Shown here: positions 1 through 7,876 of the stretch, piece by piece
Position numbering within the stretch: the first letter of the stretch is position 1
Layout: each line of letters begins with the position of its first letter
Origin: Streptomyces fructofermentans
Lineage (GTDB): Bacteria; Actinomycetota; Actinomycetes; Streptomycetales; Streptomycetaceae
Direction: 5' to 3'
NCBI RefSeq assembly: GCF_014651055.1
Contig: NZ_BMWD01000008.1
Location: 186,001-250,000 of the forward strand
Length of the DNA stretch: 64,000 nt
Made by a program: the position numbers and the translations under genes
The notes under the pieces: generated by a model
Told to the model about the DNA's origin: nothing
What the model saw: the letters and a program-made list of their open reading frames with translations, nothing else
Database searches by the model: none

Positions 1-252
1 GGCCCTCACGCGTATGCCACCGCCTGTAGGCAACCAGGCGTGGGCCAGCCACCGTGAGCCACCACTCGTTGGCCACCACCTGTAGGCCATCGTCCGTTGA
101 CCGCCAAGCGTCGGGCGCCACGTGCAGCCCACGGTCCCCGGACCCCATCCGCGGACCACCCGCCCCTGAAGCAACGCGGGAGGGCCGACATCCGGGGTCA
201 GGGGCCGTCGGCCCCTCGTCGACGCACCCCTCCGGGCACGTACCATGGCGGC
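1..252. other. Non-coding window start with degenerate repeats
   Basis: No convincing gene. The first 100 bases hold an imperfect repeat: the block GCCACCGCCTGTAGGC near base 15 recurs as GCCACCACCTGTAGGC near base 72, with related GGCCANC stretches between. Open frames here on both strands have neither ribosome binding sites nor recognisable protein content. Confidence 0.4.
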
Positions 253-750
253 ATGTCCTTCCTCCGCCGCCGCAGCGCCACCCCCGCCGGGCCCGAGTTC
301 GATGTTTTGGCCATGGATCCGGGTGACTGGCCGGGCAATCTGGGCGCCGGCCTGCTGCCCGCCCCCGATGGCAGCTGCCAGGGTGTGTTCCTGCGCTACG
401 ACCTGTTCGGCGGTCGCGGCCCCGCCATGATCATCGGCAACCTTCCGGAGGGCTCGCCGGCCCGGGACGTGGCCGAGGGCGAGATCCCGTTCGAGGTGGG
501 CCAGCTTCTGCTCGCCCTGGAGAACGACGAGGAGGTCACTGTCGTCGGCGCCGAGGACACGCCGGTGATGCAGGGCGACAACCTCCTCATCGTGCGTCGC
601 CTCAAGCTCTCCGAGACGCGCATCTCGTGCGTGCAGTTCGACCGCAGCGACAACGTCCTGGTGACCATCGCCGCCTGGGACCGCCCGATCACCGACGACC
701 TGTACGCCCTCCTCAAGCCCCTCCCCGCGGAGCTCTTCCAGCAGGGCTGA
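253..750 (+). CDS. Conserved hypothetical protein, 165 aa
   Basis: I do not recognise a functional family. The 165-residue product is acidic and apparently cytoplasmic, with no signal peptide or membrane segment. The start is the ATG of MSFLRRRS; a longer in-frame extension back to base 97 would encode an Arg/Pro-rich stretch that looks like untranslated DNA. No strong ribosome binding site is visible before the ATG. The body alternates short hydrophobic strands with Asp/Glu-rich turns, suggesting a compact alpha/beta fold. It is convergent with the siderophore decarboxylase and separated from it by a hairpin, so it is probably a single-gene unit. Confidence 0.7.
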   Translation: MSFLRRRSATPAGPEFDVLAMDPGDWPGNLGAGLLPAPDGSCQGVFLRYDLFGGRGPAMIIGNLPEGSPARDVAEGEIPFEVGQLLLALENDEEVTVVGAEDTPVMQGDNLLIVRRLKLSETRISCVQFDRSDNVLVTIAAWDRPITDDLYALLKPLPAELFQQG

Positions 751-755
751 GCAAC

Positions 756-810
756 ACGGCAGCGACGGCCCGGACCCGCGCTCCCTGAGCGCCCGTCCGG
801 GCCATGCCGT
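756..810. terminator. Hairpin between convergent genes
   Basis: GGCCCGGAC at 767-775 pairs with GTCCGGGCC at 795-803. ACGGC-type bases outside the stem (756-760 and 806-810) can extend it. It follows the hypothetical gene by a few bases and may also end the siderophore operon from the other strand. Confidence 0.6.
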
Positions 811-892
811 CGTCCGGTCCCGCAGATTCCGGTTGGGCCATGGCCCCACCGGCCCTGCGGCATCGCGCCAGGCCGCGCCCCCACTGGCTCCG

Positions 893-928
893 CCTCCCCG
901 TCCGGTCCCGCCTCCCCGTCCGGTCCCG
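893..928. repeat. 18-bp tandem repeat, two copies
   Basis: CCTCCCCGTCCGGTCCCG occurs twice head to tail (893-910, 911-928), followed by CGCCCCCACCGGCC repeats. It lies in the 255-base gap between the convergent hypothetical and decarboxylase genes, where I see no gene. Confidence 0.8.
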
Positions 929-1005
929 CGCCCCCACCGGCCCGCGCCCCCACCGGCCGCGCGTTCCCGTCAGGGCCCGCGTCGCCGGGCGGGGTCATGA
1001 AGCCG

Positions 1006-2310
1006 TCAGCCTCCGCCTTTCCGCCCAGCCATGACGGCATCCGCCGCCGTCGCTGCCGCCCCTGCTGCCGTGGCCGCCGCCCCCGCTGCCGTGCCTCCGG
1101 ACGATTCGGCGCCCAGGAAGTGGAACCCGGGGCGCGGGTGCATCAGGAAGTCGTGGTGGGAGATGTTCCACGCGTAGGCCCCCGCAAGCGAGAACGCGAC
1201 GCGGTCGCCGGCCCGCAGGCCGGGCGCCGGGACGTTTCGGGAGAGCAGGTCCTTCGGGGTGCACAACTGGCCCGTGAGGGTGACGAGTTGGCCCTCCGCC
1301 CGCGGTCGCGGCCAAGGGTGCGGCCAGGCTTCCACCGGCACCACGGAGCACGGCTGGTCGTGCCCCTTGGTGGCCGGGGTGCGCAGATGGTGGGTGCCGC
1401 CGCGTACGACGGCGAAGTCCTCGCCCTGGCTCTGCTTCACGTCGAGCACCTCGCTGACGTACCACCCGCAGTAGGCCGTGAGCGAGCGCCCGGGTTCGAC
1501 GCGCAGCGTCAGCCCCGGATGCCGGGCCGTGAGCCGGGCCAGCCCATCGCCGTACGAGGTCCAGTCGAACCGTTCGGCGGGGGCCGCGTAGTCGACGGTC
1601 ATGCCGCCACCCACGTTCACCTCGTCGAGCCGTACCCGGTGCCGTTCGGCCAGCCGCACGGCCCAGCCCACGATCGACTCCGCGACGGCGAGTTGCTCCG
1701 GGGCGCGCAGTCCGCTGGCCAGATGGGCGTGGACACCGCGCAGTTCGAGGTTCGGATGGGTGCCGTCGGTGAGGAGCCGTACGACTCCGTCCGCCTGGGA
1801 CGCGTCGAAGCCGAACGGACTGGGGCGGCCTCCCATCGCGAGGGAACTCGCGGCCAGCGAACCGGCGGCGACAGGGAGGTTGAAGCGGGGCAGGACGGCG
1901 ACCCGTACGCCGGGGGCGAGCCGGCGGGCCAACTCGGCCAGCATGGCGAGTTCGTGCTCGCTCTCCACGTGGAAGCGTTCCACGCCCCGTTCCAGCGCGC
2001 CGGCGATCTCGGCGGGTGTCTTGCCGGGGCCGCCGAACGCCAGGGGGCGGCCCGGCACCGCCGCTGCCACATGGGCGAGTTCGCCCCCTGACGCGACCTC
2101 GTAGCCGTCGACGTACGGTCCGAGCGCCGCGAGGATCTCCGGTTCGGGGTTCGCCTTCGCGGCGTAGTACAGCTCGGTCCGTTCCGGCAGCGACGCCCTG
2201 ACGGCCGCGGCGTGCGTGCGCAGGGCCAGCAAGTCGTAGATGTAGACGGGGAGTTCGTGCGCGGGCAGCGAGAGCAGGCGGGTCCGTACGGCTGGGGTGG
2301 GTCCGGTCAT
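1006..2310 (-). CDS. PLP-dependent decarboxylase of the siderophore operon
   Basis: Fold-type III PLP enzyme (alanine-racemase barrel, ornithine/diaminopimelate decarboxylase family), 434 aa. K52 in YYAAKANPEPE is the expected PLP lysine; HAHLASG, GGGMTVDY and the C-terminal CTPKD motif are also in place. The last 30 residues are an Ala/Gly-rich tail that is probably non-essential. Its ATG overlaps the stop of the upstream NIS synthetase by 4 bp, so the two are translationally coupled. In staphyloferrin B synthesis SbnH, of this family, decarboxylates a citryl-amino-acid intermediate. By analogy this enzyme may act on a siderophore precursor rather than on free diaminopimelate or ornithine (inference). 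Confidence 0.85.
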   Translation of the reverse strand: MTGPTPAVRTRLLSLPAHELPVYIYDLLALRTHAAAVRASLPERTELYYAAKANPEPEILAALGPYVDGYEVASGGELAHVAAAVPGRPLAFGGPGKTPAEIAGALERGVERFHVESEHELAMLAELARRLAPGVRVAVLPRFNLPVAAGSLAASSLAMGGRPSPFGFDASQADGVVRLLTDGTHPNLELRGVHAHLASGLRAPEQLAVAESIVGWAVRLAERHRVRLDEVNVGGGMTVDYAAPAERFDWTSYGDGLARLTARHPGLTLRVEPGRSLTAYCGWYVSEVLDVKQSQGEDFAVVRGGTHHLRTPATKGHDQPCSVVPVEAWPHPWPRPRAEGQLVTLTGQLCTPKDLLSRNVPAPGLRAGDRVAFSLAGAYAWNISHHDFLMHPRPGFHFLGAESSGGTAAGAAATAAGAAATAADAVMAGRKGGG

Positions 2311-4334
2311 CGGGTGCTCCCGGTCGAGTGGCGCAGAACGTCCGCACCGAGGGGCGAGGGAAGGCGGACGTATCCCGCCTCGCGGTCCGCCTTGCGTCCC
2401 CAGCGGGTGAGGAGGTTCGCCTTCGCGGGCAGCGGCACTCCGGCCAGCAGTGCCGCCAGGGGCGGCGGGCAGCCGTACCGGTCGGCGTAGGCCTGGAGCG
2501 TGAGCCGGACCTCCGCCCACAGCGCGGCCTCCGTGTGGGGGTGCAGGTCGGCGAAGGCGGCCAGGAGTTCGGCGACGTGGTTCACCAGCAGGCAGTAGAC
2601 GACCCGGTCCCAGCCGCGCTGGGCGTCGTACGTCATGGGTCCGGCGACGTCGGGGGGCAGCGCGGCCAGCGTGTCCGCGTGGTGTTCGGGTACGAGCTTG
2701 GTGCCCTCCAGGTCGCGGAACAGCACCTGTGCGGGCATGCCGTCGCCGTCGACGCAGATCAGCACGTTCTGGAGGTGCGGTTCGAGTACGACGCCGTGGT
2801 CGAAGCAGGCGGCCAGGACGGGGGGTACCAGCAGCCTGAGGTAGGCCGACCACCAGTCCAGCGCGGCCCGCGGGCCGGCACCGGCGAGCAGGCGGGAGAT
2901 CTGCGCGGGGCTGGTCGGGTACTCGTCCGCGACGGCCGCCGCGAGCAGGGGCGTGGTGCCGGGCAGCAGCCGTCGGGACAGCCCTTCGCGGACGATGACC
3001 CCGAAGCCTTCCAGGAGTTCGCGGTCCGGTGTGCCGCCGGGGCCGGGCAGGGCGAGGCTGCGGTAGGCGGGCTCGCGGAGCACCGCGCTGCCGGGGAAGC
3101 GGTCGGCCAGGTCCGCCAGTACGGGGTCGAGGACCCGGGTGAGGGCCACGGCGCCCGCCAGCTCGTAACTCGCGTTCTTGCGGAGGCAGTTCGTGATGCG
3201 GACGTTCAGGCTGAACTTCAGGAACGTCTCGCCGTCGTACAGCGTGCGGACGGAGGCGGTGGCGGCGAACGGGCGGCCGCCCGGGCCCAGGTCGAGGACG
3301 TCGTGGCGGTCGAGTGCCGCTCGGAGCGCGGGGTGTTCGCGCAGCATCTCGTACTGCCAGGGGTGGGCGGGCAGCAGCCGGTAGCCGGGGGGCACGGTCC
3401 CTCCCTCGCGCGGGCCGAGCCGGTCGAGCGGGTCCAGGGCGCCGGGTTCGGCCCCCTCCTCGGCGACCAGGTGCTCCCGTACCGCGAGTCGTCGCAGTGG
3501 GAAGGAGGCTCCGGCCTCCGGCGCGTAGGCCAGCCAGGAGGCGGCGTCACCGGTGCGCGCCTTGGGCGTGGGGTGGAAGCGGTGCCCGAACAGCAGGGAC
3601 TGCTCGGACTCGATGTAGGCGGCGACGGGCGCGACGGTCGCCCCGCGCCCGGCACTGTCCTCTGCGTGCGAGGTGCCACTCTCCGCGCGCCCTCCGGCGC
3701 CCGCCGCGCCAGGCCCGTACCCCGTGTCGCGGCGGTGGTCCACGGGCGCGGCATGGGAGTTGGGCGCCGCGTGCCGGCGTTCGTCCGTCGCGACCGGCTT
3801 GGTGGTGTGCTCGCGAGCGCCGGGAACGGAGGGGTGGCTGTTGTGCGTCGGTGCGGCCGCTAGGGGGGAGAGGGCCTGGGGAGCCGCCGTGGGAGAAGCG
3901 GCGGAGTCGTCGGCGCGGCGTACGCGAAGGACCGCTTCGAGGGTGCGGTGGCTGGAGGTGACCTGCTCCAGGAACTCGTCGTTGCGTACGCCGGACCGCA
4001 GCGACAGCTCGTCCTGGGTGTACGCGGCCAGCCGCCGCCAGTCCACCTGGCGCCAACCGCCCCCGGGTGTCTGCTCGTCGACCGGGCCTGTGAAGCGGTG
4101 GGCGCCGAGCAGCGAGGTGCGCCGCAGGGCCACCCGCAGCAGCACACCGCGGCGGGGGAGCCGTAGCAGCAGACGGCCTTCGGTGAAGGCGGTCTGCCGC
4201 TCGGGTCCCGACACCTCGCGCAGCAGGCAGTTGAGCAGGGTGTGTGCCACGGCCTCGCCGGGGGAGGGGAGTCGGGGCGGCCCGGCGGGCGTGACGACGG
4301 GTGTGCCACCGAGCGACTCGGTCAGCGAGGGCAT
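2307..4334 (-). CDS. NIS siderophore synthetase (IucA/IucC family), 675 aa
   Basis: ATP-dependent synthetase that condenses a carboxylate (typically citrate) with an amine or alcohol. Family motifs are visible: AHTLLNCLLREV near the N-terminus, LPAHPWQYE, TASVRTLYDGETFLKFSLN, RITNCLRKN, and the FhuF-like C-terminal part with EPHLQNVLI and LFRDLEGTKL. It is longer than the usual 580-620 residues because of a low-complexity Ala/His/Pro/Thr-rich insert at about residues 140-235. No other in-frame ATG or GTG exists between 4334 and the preceding gene, which fixes the start although no good ribosome binding site is seen. Substrates cannot be read from sequence. Confidence 0.9.
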   Translation of the reverse strand: MPSLTESLGGTPVVTPAGPPRLPSPGEAVAHTLLNCLLREVSGPERQTAFTEGRLLLRLPRRGVLLRVALRRTSLLGAHRFTGPVDEQTPGGGWRQVDWRRLAAYTQDELSLRSGVRNDEFLEQVTSSHRTLEAVLRVRRADDSAASPTAAPQALSPLAAAPTHNSHPSVPGAREHTTKPVATDERRHAAPNSHAAPVDHRRDTGYGPGAAGAGGRAESGTSHAEDSAGRGATVAPVAAYIESEQSLLFGHRFHPTPKARTGDAASWLAYAPEAGASFPLRRLAVREHLVAEEGAEPGALDPLDRLGPREGGTVPPGYRLLPAHPWQYEMLREHPALRAALDRHDVLDLGPGGRPFAATASVRTLYDGETFLKFSLNVRITNCLRKNASYELAGAVALTRVLDPVLADLADRFPGSAVLREPAYRSLALPGPGGTPDRELLEGFGVIVREGLSRRLLPGTTPLLAAAVADEYPTSPAQISRLLAGAGPRAALDWWSAYLRLLVPPVLAACFDHGVVLEPHLQNVLICVDGDGMPAQVLFRDLEGTKLVPEHHADTLAALPPDVAGPMTYDAQRGWDRVVYCLLVNHVAELLAAFADLHPHTEAALWAEVRLTLQAYADRYGCPPPLAALLAGVPLPAKANLLTRWGRKADREAGYVRLPSPLGADVLRHSTGSTR

Positions 4335-4537
4335 GTGCGGCTCCAGCGGGTACGAGGAGGACGAGGTGAGGGCGAGTGCGCGGCGGAGCGGGGTATGACC
4401 CGCCCGGTGGCGTGGAGCCGGCGGTGTCCGCGGGCGGACGGGTCGCCGGGGCCGGACCGTGACCGGTGCCGTCCGCCGCCGCGCGGGGCCGGAACGCCCC
4501 CGCCGCGGTCGGGGAGCGGGACCTCCGCGCGTGTCAT
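4322..4537 (-). CDS. Possible 71-codon coupling ORF between the two NIS genes
   Basis: The stop of the upstream synthetase is embedded in ATGA, which opens a 71-codon frame running through the 199-base gap and ending 13 bases inside the next synthetase gene in another frame. The product (MTRAEVPLPDRGGG...) is Arg/Gly/Pro-rich and unlike any family I know. It may only carry ribosomes to the weakly initiated downstream start, or be a frameshifted N-terminal extension, or be chance. Low confidence that it makes a functional protein. Confidence 0.25.
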   Translation of the reverse strand: MTRAEVPLPDRGGGVPAPRGGGRHRSRSGPGDPSARGHRRLHATGRVIPRSAAHSPSPRPPRTRWSRTCPR

Positions 4538-6324
4538 ACCGAACGTCCTTGCCGCAGTAGATAGTTGGGGCCGCTGGTGTAGTGCTTGTTGATGTCGGTC
4601 GCGCCCGAGCGCTCCTTGCTGAGGAGGGTTCCGGCGGTGACCATCGCCTTGACCGGGAGCCGTGGTGCCTCCAGTACCCGGGTCCGCAGGACGTCTCCGG
4701 GGCCGCCCGGTTCCGTCCCGAGGCGTTCTACGGCTTCGGCCAGCCGGTCGCGGACGAGCCGCAGCAGCTCCGGCAGGGGAGCGCGGCCGTGCCGGGCGAG
4801 CCCGAACGCGAGGGCTCCCGCGCACAGATGGAGCGTGATGGTGGTGAACAGGTCGGCGACCGGGCCGTCGCTGGTGCCGAACGTCCGGGGGTCGTCGAAG
4901 CCCAGGGACTCCGGGGCGTCGTCCCCGAGCCGCTCGCGCAGCCGGACCGTGTTGACGCGGGGGCCGTCGTTGTCCTTCAGCAGCAGCCGCACCCGCGGAC
5001 GGCCGTCGGCGTACCGGTCCAGGACCAGGGAGATGTTCTGCTGGTGGGACTCCAGCGCCACCCCGTAGCCGAAGAGCGTGGTCTGCCAGTCGAAGAGCGG
5101 GGTGAGGCAGGCGTCCAGCAGGGCCGCCGTGTCGCCGTCGTGGAACAGGTCCGCGAGGTGGTCGAACACGAGCCGTCCGTCGGGGGCTTCGGCGAGCAGC
5201 GCGGCCATCGGCACGACCAGGCAGTCGTCCAGTCCCGCGGGGAGGCGCCTGAACAGCACGGCGAGCAGTTCGTGCCCGGCGTGGGCGTGCACGGTCTCGT
5301 CCGCGTGCAGGACCGTGTCCCGCAGGCGGGGTTCGAGCGCGACGATCCGCTCGATCAGCCGTTGGCCCGCGGCGCCGTCCACGAGTGTCCCGGGCTTGAT
5401 GGTCCGGCGGTTGCGAAGCCCCAGGGTCGCTGTGGGCAGCGGCACTTTGACGTGCAGGGTCGGGTCGCAGGTCAGTGCCACGGTCCTCATGGAGAGGGTC
5501 GGCACCGCCTCGGCGCCGGACGTGCCGACGGGCACGGCCACCCGGTCCGTCAGGCCCTTCTCGCCCAGGGCGTCCTCCAGGTCCGCTCCGACCGTCAACG
5601 GGTGCACCGGCATGACCACATGGGTGCGGTCGAGTCCGTCCAGGCCGAGCCGTGCGGGAGTGGGCCAGGCGTGCGGGAACTCCCCGGTGACCGCATCACG
5701 CGGCACGGCGAGCCAGCGGAGGGCGAATCGCGAATGGAACTCCGGCGCATACGAGCGCAGTTGCGTGTCGCCGAGGCCGGAACGTCCGCGTGCGGTCGGG
5801 TAGACGGGGTGGTCGAGGCGGGCGGCGAGGGTGTCGAATGCCAGGGCTCCGGCCGCTCCTTGCCAGGCAGCGAGGTCGTGACCGTGACGGTCCGTCAGCT
5901 CGCCCATGACCTGGCCGCGCGTCGCGGCGTGGAGGCGCATGGTGCCCAGTGTCTGCCGGCACTCCACGGCGAACGCGTCGAAGCCCTCCCGGTCCGCAGG
6001 TTCGGCGAGCGCGCGCAGTTCGGTGAGGATCGCGTCGCACGTGCCGTGGATGACGGACGTGCCGTTGTCGGACTCGGCGCGGATCAGGGGAAGTCGGGCC
6101 GCGCACTCGCACTGGAAACCGTCGGCGGTGACCGGCACGAGCAGGCTCCGTCCGTTGCCGGCGGTCCGGCGCAGCCAGGCCCCGTCCTGCCCTTCGGTCG
6201 GCGTGCCTGCGGACCGCAGTCCCACCACGTCCTCGCGCAGCAGGGCGCCGAGCACACGGATCACGAGGTCCGCCTCGGTGCGGTCCGCGGGGAATGTGTC
6301 GTCCGTCGCGGTCGGTGCGGTCAC
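4534..6324 (-). CDS. NIS siderophore synthetase (IucA/IucC family), 596 aa
   Basis: Second IucA/IucC synthetase, of normal family length. Diagnostic segments are MPVHPLTV, TLSMRTVALT, the highly conserved block HVKVPLPTATLGLRNRR followed by TIKPGT, and the C-terminal GVALESHQQN and LLLKDNDGPRV motifs that form the ATP/carboxylate site. The GTG start overlaps the stop of the ATP-grasp gene by 4 bp (GTGA). In-frame starts farther upstream would read through the whole ATP-grasp gene. With the 675-aa paralogue it gives two condensation steps. The protein is cytoplasmic. Confidence 0.92.
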   Translation of the reverse strand: MTAPTATDDTFPADRTEADLVIRVLGALLREDVVGLRSAGTPTEGQDGAWLRRTAGNGRSLLVPVTADGFQCECAARLPLIRAESDNGTSVIHGTCDAILTELRALAEPADREGFDAFAVECRQTLGTMRLHAATRGQVMGELTDRHGHDLAAWQGAAGALAFDTLAARLDHPVYPTARGRSGLGDTQLRSYAPEFHSRFALRWLAVPRDAVTGEFPHAWPTPARLGLDGLDRTHVVMPVHPLTVGADLEDALGEKGLTDRVAVPVGTSGAEAVPTLSMRTVALTCDPTLHVKVPLPTATLGLRNRRTIKPGTLVDGAAGQRLIERIVALEPRLRDTVLHADETVHAHAGHELLAVLFRRLPAGLDDCLVVPMAALLAEAPDGRLVFDHLADLFHDGDTAALLDACLTPLFDWQTTLFGYGVALESHQQNISLVLDRYADGRPRVRLLLKDNDGPRVNTVRLRERLGDDAPESLGFDDPRTFGTSDGPVADLFTTITLHLCAGALAFGLARHGRAPLPELLRLVRDRLAEAVERLGTEPGGPGDVLRTRVLEAPRLPVKAMVTAGTLLSKERSGATDINKHYTSGPNYLLRQGRSV

Positions 6325-7502
6325 GGCCGGATCTCCCACCGCTGCCCCGCCAGGAACGCGGCCGAGGCCCGGTCCACGGCTGCCCGGTCGCTTCCGACGG
6401 CTCGCAGGACGCCGAGGTAGTCGCGGTTGGTGCGGTACACCTCGTGCCGTTCGCCGACCCGGCGCAGGGGCCGGTACGTCAAGTGCACCCCGTCCACGGT
6501 CAGTTCTGCGGGCTCCGGGGCCTCGACGAGTTGTCCGGGAATCGTCGCGCAGGGGTAGTCGAGCCGGGCCGCGTCCTCGCGCCTGGCGCCGAGGTCGTGG
6601 GGGAGGGGTTCTCCCGCGTGCGTCCGCAGAATGTGCTCGAACAGCGGGATGCGCAGCAGTCGGGCCAGCAGCAGATCGCACTGGTCGCCGATGGCGCGGT
6701 AGTTCACCTCGATGATGCGCGCCCGTCCCGCGTGGACCACGAACTCGGTGTGGCAGGCGCCGAACCCGACGCCGAGCGCGTCCAGTTGGGCGAGGACCTG
6801 GGTGAGGACCGGTTCCGGATGGGCCGGTACGAAGGTCATCCGCTCCTCGATGAAGTGCGGGGGCGGCGACAGCCTGGTGTGGAAGCCGCCGAGCACGTGC
6901 CGGACGCGGCCGTCGCCGAGCGTCTCGACCGTGAACAGTTCGCCGGGCAGGAACTCCTCGACGACGAGGGTGGTTCCGGGGCGCCGGCCCAGGATCTCGC
7001 CGCACCGCGCCGCCAACTCCCGCGGCTGCGAGACCAGTACGACGTCCTCGCTCGCCACACCGTCCCGTGGCTTGACGACACACGGGAAGGGCGCGTCGAG
7101 CCCGGCCGCGTCCTCGGGGGTGGTGACCTCGGCCGACCACACGGTGTCCACGCCCGCGGCGGCGAGGTGGCGCCGCATCTCGGCCTTGTCCTTGGTGCGC
7201 AGGGCTGCCCGCCAGTCCTTTCCCGGCAGGCCGAAGTACGCGGCGGCCAGGGCCGTCTGGGTCTGCAGGTGGTCGCTGTTGGAGAAGACCGCGTCGGGGT
7301 GGTGGTGGGTCGAGATCCGGGTGACGACGGCGCGTACGTCGCGAACGTCGCACTCCAGCACGTCGATCTCCGGATACGCCCGCCGGTGGGCGTCCGGCTG
7401 GTCCGTCAGGACCGTGACGTCCAGGCCAAGTCGGGACGCGGCGGGCAGGAATCCCTCGGTGACCGAGTCGGTCGGATTCAGGGCGAGCAGATACAGGCGC
7501 AT
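6321..7502 (-). CDS. ATP-grasp carboxylate-amine ligase of the siderophore operon
   Basis: ATP-grasp enzyme of 393 aa. The N-terminal third is a Rossmann-like pre-ATP-grasp domain (MRLYLLALNPTDSV). The central segment has PCVVKPRDGVASEDV (ATP-binding lysine) and VVEEFLPGELFTVE. The C-terminal metal/phosphate segment is RIIEVNYRAIGDQ. Such ligases form amide bonds via acyl-phosphates. Its first-in-operon position and 4-bp overlap with the NIS synthetase imply that it supplies or extends a siderophore building block (inference). It is not a graspetide ligase by any precursor I can see, though a 70-codon ORF lies directly upstream. Confidence 0.85.
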   Translation of the reverse strand: MRLYLLALNPTDSVTEGFLPAASRLGLDVTVLTDQPDAHRRAYPEIDVLECDVRDVRAVVTRISTHHHPDAVFSNSDHLQTQTALAAAYFGLPGKDWRAALRTKDKAEMRRHLAAAGVDTVWSAEVTTPEDAAGLDAPFPCVVKPRDGVASEDVVLVSQPRELAARCGEILGRRPGTTLVVEEFLPGELFTVETLGDGRVRHVLGGFHTRLSPPPHFIEERMTFVPAHPEPVLTQVLAQLDALGVGFGACHTEFVVHAGRARIIEVNYRAIGDQCDLLLARLLRIPLFEHILRTHAGEPLPHDLGARREDAARLDYPCATIPGQLVEAPEPAELTVDGVHLTYRPLRRVGERHEVYRTNRDYLGVLRAVGSDRAAVDRASAAFLAGQRWEIRP

Positions 7503-7509
7503 GCGTGGG

Positions 7510-7722
7510 TCAACGTCCGGTCATGAGTGGTGAATTACGGAGCGGGCGCGGCACGGGCCCGCTCCCGGTGGTGGATCGGGTCCGCGGGAGCGGTATGCCG
7601 GCTGTGTCCGTGAGCCACCGTGTCGCTGCCCGGACGCCGATGCCGGACACCCCGGCACCGCCCCGGGCCTCGAAGATCTCATCGTAGGGCGCGGTGACGA
7701 TACGTAAGATCAGATTAGCCAT
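7510..7722 (-). CDS. Small TTA-containing ORF heading the siderophore operon
   Basis: A 70-codon frame (MANLILRIVTAPYDEIFEAR...) ends 7 bases before the ATP-grasp start and begins in the AT-richer promoter region. Codon 6 is TTA (7705-7707), the rare leucine codon read by the bldA tRNA in Streptomyces; the middle of the ORF has strongly GC-biased third positions. No Shine-Dalgarno sequence is evident. I recognise no family. It could be a regulatory leader, a small structural protein or chance. The ATP-grasp start also lacks a good ribosome binding site, consistent with translational coupling from this ORF. Confidence 0.4.
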   Translation of the reverse strand: MANLILRIVTAPYDEIFEARGGAGVSGIGVRAATRWLTDTAGIPLPRTRSTTGSGPVPRPLRNSPLMTGR

Positions 7723-7822
7723 GCTTTACATTTCAACGAGCTGTGGGTGGGCCGTGACATGCGCCTCCCTTGATCGTTCACTCCGAGGTGCGGTCACGCG
7801 CTGCTGTCGGCGATCTCTATAC

Positions 7823-7839
7823 TAAGGTAAGCCTTACCT
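7823..7839. promoter_or_regulatory. Iron box (DtxR/DmdR-type) between divergent siderophore genes
   Basis: TAAGGTAAGCCTTACCT is a near-perfect palindrome. It matches 14 of 17 positions of the DtxR/DmdR1 operator core TTAGGTTAGCCTAACCT. It lies 37 bases before the FhuF-like start and about 100 bases before the first minus-strand ORF, so iron-loaded repressor could silence both units. A weaker half-site (GATTAGCC, near 7712) overlaps the small ORF start. Confidence 0.85.
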
Positions 7840-7876
7840 CTTCCGATCGCGCCTCCCCTCATGCACAGGAGTACCG

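Noticed and set aside
995..2347. 450-codon minus-strand frame overlapping the PLP decarboxylase
   Set aside because: Arg/Pro/Gly-rich shadow of the real gene, whose frame has clear PLP-enzyme motifs.
7510..7722. Graspetide (ATP-grasp RiPP) precursor before the ATP-grasp gene
   Set aside because: No repeated Thr/Glu/Asp core motif, and the ligase is coupled to IucA/IucC genes and an iron box, which points to a siderophore. Kept only as an unexplained ORF.
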